A stretch of DNA of 64,000 nt from positions 1,443,214 through 1,507,213 of the forward strand of contig NW_009799104.1 in assembly GCF_000213175.1 (NCBI RefSeq). Reading direction: 5' to 3'. Source of the stretch: Neurospora tetrasperma FGSC 2508 (lineage: Eukaryota; Ascomycota; Sordariomycetes; Sordariales; Sordariaceae). Of this stretch, positions 60,049 through 64,000 are shown piece by piece (the first letter of the stretch is position 1; the number at the start of each line of letters is the position of its first letter). A program made the translations under genes and the position numbers. The notes below the pieces were generated by a model. That model was not told the DNA's origin and made no database searches. It was given only the letters and a program-made list of their open reading frames with translations.

Positions 60049-61039
60049 CACTTTGTTCCCCAGCTAAAGGGTTGGGACATTGGGAAGAAAAGCTTTTTGG
60101 ATTGATTGACGTTTCGCGGATGATGTTTTGAAGTCGTCACTTGGTTGAATTTCTAAAATCACTGCGAAATCATCGTCAAAAATTTCCCATCCGACACGTG
60201 CATTTGCCGCCCGCCGTCCTCTTATGTCACTACTACTGGATGTCCTCGCATGAGCGTCTAACCACACCATGGCATGTTTCGCACATCCTCCCGTTGTTAG
60301 CTCAGCCAGTCGTCTCTGTCCCAAGTCCCATTGCCTTCAATTTCTCGTGCGCTGTGATACCGTACCCAGCTTGTGACTACAAAAGTATCAAGACGAGTAT
60401 TGGACGACAAGTTCACGAAACAGGACATCACATATCATAGAACCACCAGCTCATATATAATATTTACACATAATGCATGCGCTTGTCCCTGACAATATTA
60501 ATGAGACCTTTAACATTATACCCGGGGTATACTCTTACTACACATCCAAGCGTCTTTATTGCGCCTTTCAACTTGATATCTACACATTTCCTGGATAGGA
60601 ATATTCCAAAGGGACTCTAGCCGACGTGTTTTCGAACTCTTATAAATTATAATCCCTATTACAATCTTGCAATAACCATCTGTATGCTACCTATGACGAG
60701 CGGTATCGGACTGGTTCAATTTAACCAATTGATTGACGCCCGCTAAGCACAGGTCTCGTCTGTCATAGAAGACGAGATGCGATAAGCCATCCGCAAACCC
60801 TGGGTATAGTGTCCACCTTCAAAGCCAGTCAAACAAAAGAAATTTTGCCGCTCCAAACGCCCTGATAATGCCGTGAACTCTCCATCGATCTTGCGAGGAC
60901 CCCTACAAAACTCCCCTCGCCTCCAAACCTTCTTGTCATTCGCACTCTGGTTCACTCCCTCTGTTTTCAGAACCATGTCCGCCACCAGCGAGCGGCGAAA
61001 CCACTCTGACAAGGCGCTGAATGATCTCGATGTCGATCC
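60049..61039. other. intergenic; 3' side of the MFS gene
   Basis: No gene is supported. The small minus-strand open frame at 60.74-61.01 kb lies in the probable 3' UTR of the transporter. Confidence 0.5.
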
Positions 61040-63182
61040 CTAAGCCAGACCAGCAGTAGCACTCATCCGACTCAACCTTCGCTCAGCCTTTGTAGTCCCA
61101 TTGGCAAGAGGACTGGGCGTGGGACTGATGTTGGACTCGGCAAAGTCAGCCGTGGCACTGGTCCGGCTCGCTCTCCGTTCTGCCTTTGTAGACGCAGTGG
61201 CAGGAGGACTGGGCATCGGACCCGTACTGGCGTTGCCAATGGGGTCGTTGTCGTTAAAGCTGGTACTGGTATTTGCCCTCGCAGGCGTACCAGGCATACC
61301 CTTACGAAGCTTGTTCGTCTCCTTATCCGACGACATTCCAAACCAATTCTTCTTCATGCTCGTCTTTCTAATATCCGTCCAACCCAGGAAGAAGGCAGTC
61401 AACACTGCGAGCACGCCAAAGCCCGCCGCCAGGTAAAACACGTTGTGGACGCCCTCTAGATAAGCGCGCATGACGTACTTCAATAGGTCTTCCATCTTCA
61501 CCAGCTTTTCGCGGTCCTCCGGCTTGGGACTCAGGCCAATAGTGCCGTTGTTGATCAGCGCCTCAACTTCCTCGCGGGACATGCGGCGCTCCAGGGCCAT
61601 GGTGATGGAGTGCGCGAAGATGTTGTTGGCGAAGGCAAGGACGAGGGCGGTGCCGAGCATTTGGGTGAACATAAGCAGGGTGATGGCGATGGTGGTGTCG
61701 ATTGGGTGCATGTTGGCTGTCTGGACGGCGATGGTGGGCATTTGCGTGCCGAAGCCGCGGCCGGCACCGTTGATAAGTTGGTAAACGGCGATAATGCCGA
61801 AGTGGGTGCCGCTGTCGATCGTGGACATGAGACCGCAGCTGACGGAGCAGAGAATGCCGGCGACGACGGCGTAGGGGATTATGTAACCGGTTCTCTCGAC
61901 TGGAAAGTGATCAACTTGTTAGCATTGTTAGCGAATCAGGGAGATCAGAGAGTATGACTTACCCAAGAAACCTCCCGCGATGCCAAAGAACAGCTGAGCG
62001 CCAAAGCCGGGCAACAGTTCGAGACCGCTGATGGTGGGCGTCTTTCCCTGAACCGACTGGAAGAAGATCGGGAGAAAAAAGGACATGCAGTACACCGTTG
62101 TCATGATGAACCACTGTGTCAAGGCGCTGGCCCAAACGACGCGCTTTGTCATGGTGGTGACTGGCAGCAGAGCATTGTCGCCCTTCCTGTAGTTCCAATA
62201 TCCCCAAACACCGAAGAGCAGAACAGAACCGCACAGCGATCCGAGAATTGCGCCACTACTCCAGGAGAAAGGCCCGCTAAGCTGGGCGGTGGTGAGAACC
62301 CAGACGAACAGGAAAACGGCGGGAGCCAGAAGTGCAAAGCCGAGGAGGTCGAATTCGCGGTGCAACCTCCTGAGAACCCTCCACGGATGAGGCTTCTCAA
62401 TCTGCTCCGGAACCTGCATGAACATGACCGGGAAGAATAAGACCATACCGACTCTGAGGTTGATCTTGAAGCAAGCGCGCCATCCATCCTTGGTGTGTTG
62501 TGTCAACAGTCCTCCAAAGAGCGGTCCGGCTCCAACACCCATCTGAGCAAAGGCAATGACGCAACCAATGACGGACGCACGGCGCCTAGGGCTGGTGATG
62601 GCGGTGATAATTGTGAGACCGCCGTTCCAGATGCCGCCCGCTCCAAGACCCATGACCGCTCGGCCTGCAATCAGCATACCCGAAGTTTGAGCTGCCCTGC
62701 AGATGTAGGATCCAACCATGAAGATGAGAAGGAAGAAGTTGAAGGTCCATTTGGTACTGAAACGGGTGTAGATCTTGCTGGTCAAAGGCAAGACGCAGGC
62801 ATTGGCGAGCTGAAAGGCAGTCGCATACCAAGCTACATTCTCTATGCTCTTGAATTCGGTTGAGATAGTTGGAATCTTTGGCAGCGTTAGCGCTTTGAGT
62901 GTATGTGGGAAGCGCAAAGAGACTTACGGCGGTGGAGAGAATGGAGGTATCGAGGATCATCAGGAAAGCCGCAACCGTAACGCAGATAAGAGCCACCCAG
63001 AAGTTGACGCGGGGTACCCATCTGAGCAAAGTTGTTGAAGCCTGTGAGAGAACGCTCATGCGATTGGCGTTGCGCGCAGTTCGGTCCTGAGGCGGACGCT
63101 CTTCAACGGGAACGTCGACCAATTCCACCTCGTCCATCGATGAGGATGGCGCCGGTTTGGCGCGCGGCGTAAAGGGCGTCAT
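61040..63182 (-). CDS. MFS transporter, DHA2 (14-TMS) type, 675 aa
   Basis: Exons 62928-63182, 61963-62875 and 61040-61899 are separated by 52- and 63-bp introns with GTAAGT donors. The start MTPFTPRAKP has A at -3; an in-frame ATG at 63221 has a poor context. After a cytosolic N-terminus there are about 14 membrane helices. MILDTSILSTAIPTI (D-x-S-I at the end of TM1) and GRAVMGLGAGGIWNG are typical of drug:H+ antiporter family 2. Antiporter motif C is seen as GVGAGPLFGGLL in TM5. The long loop before the last helix carries LEALIN-like charged sequence (SREEVEALINNG). The tail of about 100 residues is Ser/Thr-rich, with a repeated TKAERR.SR.SATA unit. The substrate (toxin, drug or siderophore) cannot be told from the sequence. 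No biosynthetic cluster is adjacent. Confidence 0.88.
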
Positions 63183-64000
63183 GGTTAGTTTTCTGATAGC
63201 ATCCGGATACGAATAATGCATCAATTGCGCAACTGAAGTGATATCAGGCAAATGCTGTTAAAAGCGGGAGGGTTCCGGAATCGCGACGATCGGGGTCGAA
63301 ATTAGAATTGACAGCAAGGGGCAGAAGCTCGGGAAGAAAAAAGAAAGGTGGCCAAGCCGGCAACCCCGAACTCCCTTCACTGGACGGAGGTTTTGTCCAC
63401 GGAGAAAACTTTAGACGATTCCCAGGTCTCCTCCCAATGCTCGTCACCTCGTGGCCCAAAACCTTAACGGTCCGGTAGAAGAGCCCGCCAAAATCAGCGG
63501 TTTGATATCCGGACGGCCCAGATTCACACAGTGACTGACGCACTTGGCGCCGTTTCAAAACGTACATCGGCCTCATGTAACCAAAAAGCAAGGTGGACAA
63601 GAATCAGTAAAAATATGTGATGACTTGGAAGCCGTTAGCAAAAACATGGTCATGGACAGGGAGCAGAAGCAGCAAGCTGGACGCGCGGGAGATCTCCCTG
63701 ATATCTCCGGGGGGGCTTGAAACCCGATAATAGTCGGAAGCATCGGTTTTGCAGACAGGCATAAGCCATTAAATCATAATGCTCGACCCTGTTTGCTCCG
63801 TGCATCGTTCATAGAGACAATCACAGTTGAGCAGATCGGCGAAGGCGTCGGTTGATAGTGGGCAGAACGTCGACGTACTTCACTTGACATGCTTGGACGT
63901 TAGTAGCTGCCCTCCAACCATCCATACTGTCCATTCCTTATGAAGATAAGCGCGACATCGTGTATTGGTCTCTCTTGGCTGACAACTCGGCGATGGTCGC
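63183..64000. other. promoter region of the MFS gene, no gene seen
   Basis: Upstream sequence of the transporter to the window end. CGG/CCG triplets occur (for example near 63450-63515), but I do not call a specific zinc-cluster site. Confidence 0.5.

Noticed and set aside
60743-61012. 89-codon minus-strand frame next to the MFS stop
   Set aside because: Likely 3' UTR of the transporter; no start context or family.

Overview
The window is nuclear DNA of a filamentous ascomycete, almost certainly a Neurospora species. Genes carry short introns (about 46-216 bp) with GTRNGT donors and CTAAC/CTGAC-type branch sites. Coding and intergenic DNA are interspersed on both strands without operons. The 26-residue, seven-cysteine copper metallothionein at 18.7 kb matches the Neurospora crassa CuMT sequence as I remember it. 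The DAHP synthase at 55.8 kb is of the tyrosine-sensitive (Aro4/aro-6) type. No AT-rich, RIP-mutated transposon block was seen.

Layout. 0-9.4 kb: two unrecognised proteins, of 240 aa and 1000 aa. 9.5-12.2 kb: a dysferlin-domain peroxin. 13.3 kb: an intron-containing tRNA-Pro(CGG). 14.4-16.7 kb: a lysine-rich gene whose frame breaks near a T7 run, facing a small repeat protein. 18.7 kb: copper metallothionein with a TATA box and a repeated upstream motif. 19.3-21.7 kb: a PX-associated/DUF3818 protein with a GC-AG intron. 24-28.2 kb: a coiled-coil protein and a thiolase. 28.8-32 kb: a dynamin-like GTPase. 33.8 kb: a 42-residue Cys/His microprotein. 37.3-39.7 kb: a vWA-Vint (Hint-domain) protein. 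40.5-41.6 kb: ribosomal protein eL13. 42-44.4 kb: a SmgGDS-like armadillo protein. 45.2-48.3 kb: a divergent pair, a mitoribosomal protein and COX14. 49.6-51 kb: a His/Gln-rich protein. 51-55.8 kb: gene-poor. 55.8-57.3 kb: DAHP synthase. 58.5-59.3 kb: a secretory-pathway membrane protein. 59.9 kb: U6 snRNA. 61-63.2 kb: an MFS transporter.

Most genes look like independent housekeeping or lineage-specific units. The clearest functional pairing is the shared 638-bp promoter between the mL50-like gene and COX14, both serving mitochondrial gene expression or respiratory assembly. The peroxin and the thiolase may both relate to peroxisomes. The least-described items are the Vint protein, the Cys/His microprotein, the fungal dynamin-like GTPase and several unrecognised conserved-looking proteins. 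All exon boundaries were inferred by eye from splice signals and frame continuity. Every spliced CDS listed sums to a multiple of three, except the deliberately flagged broken gene.
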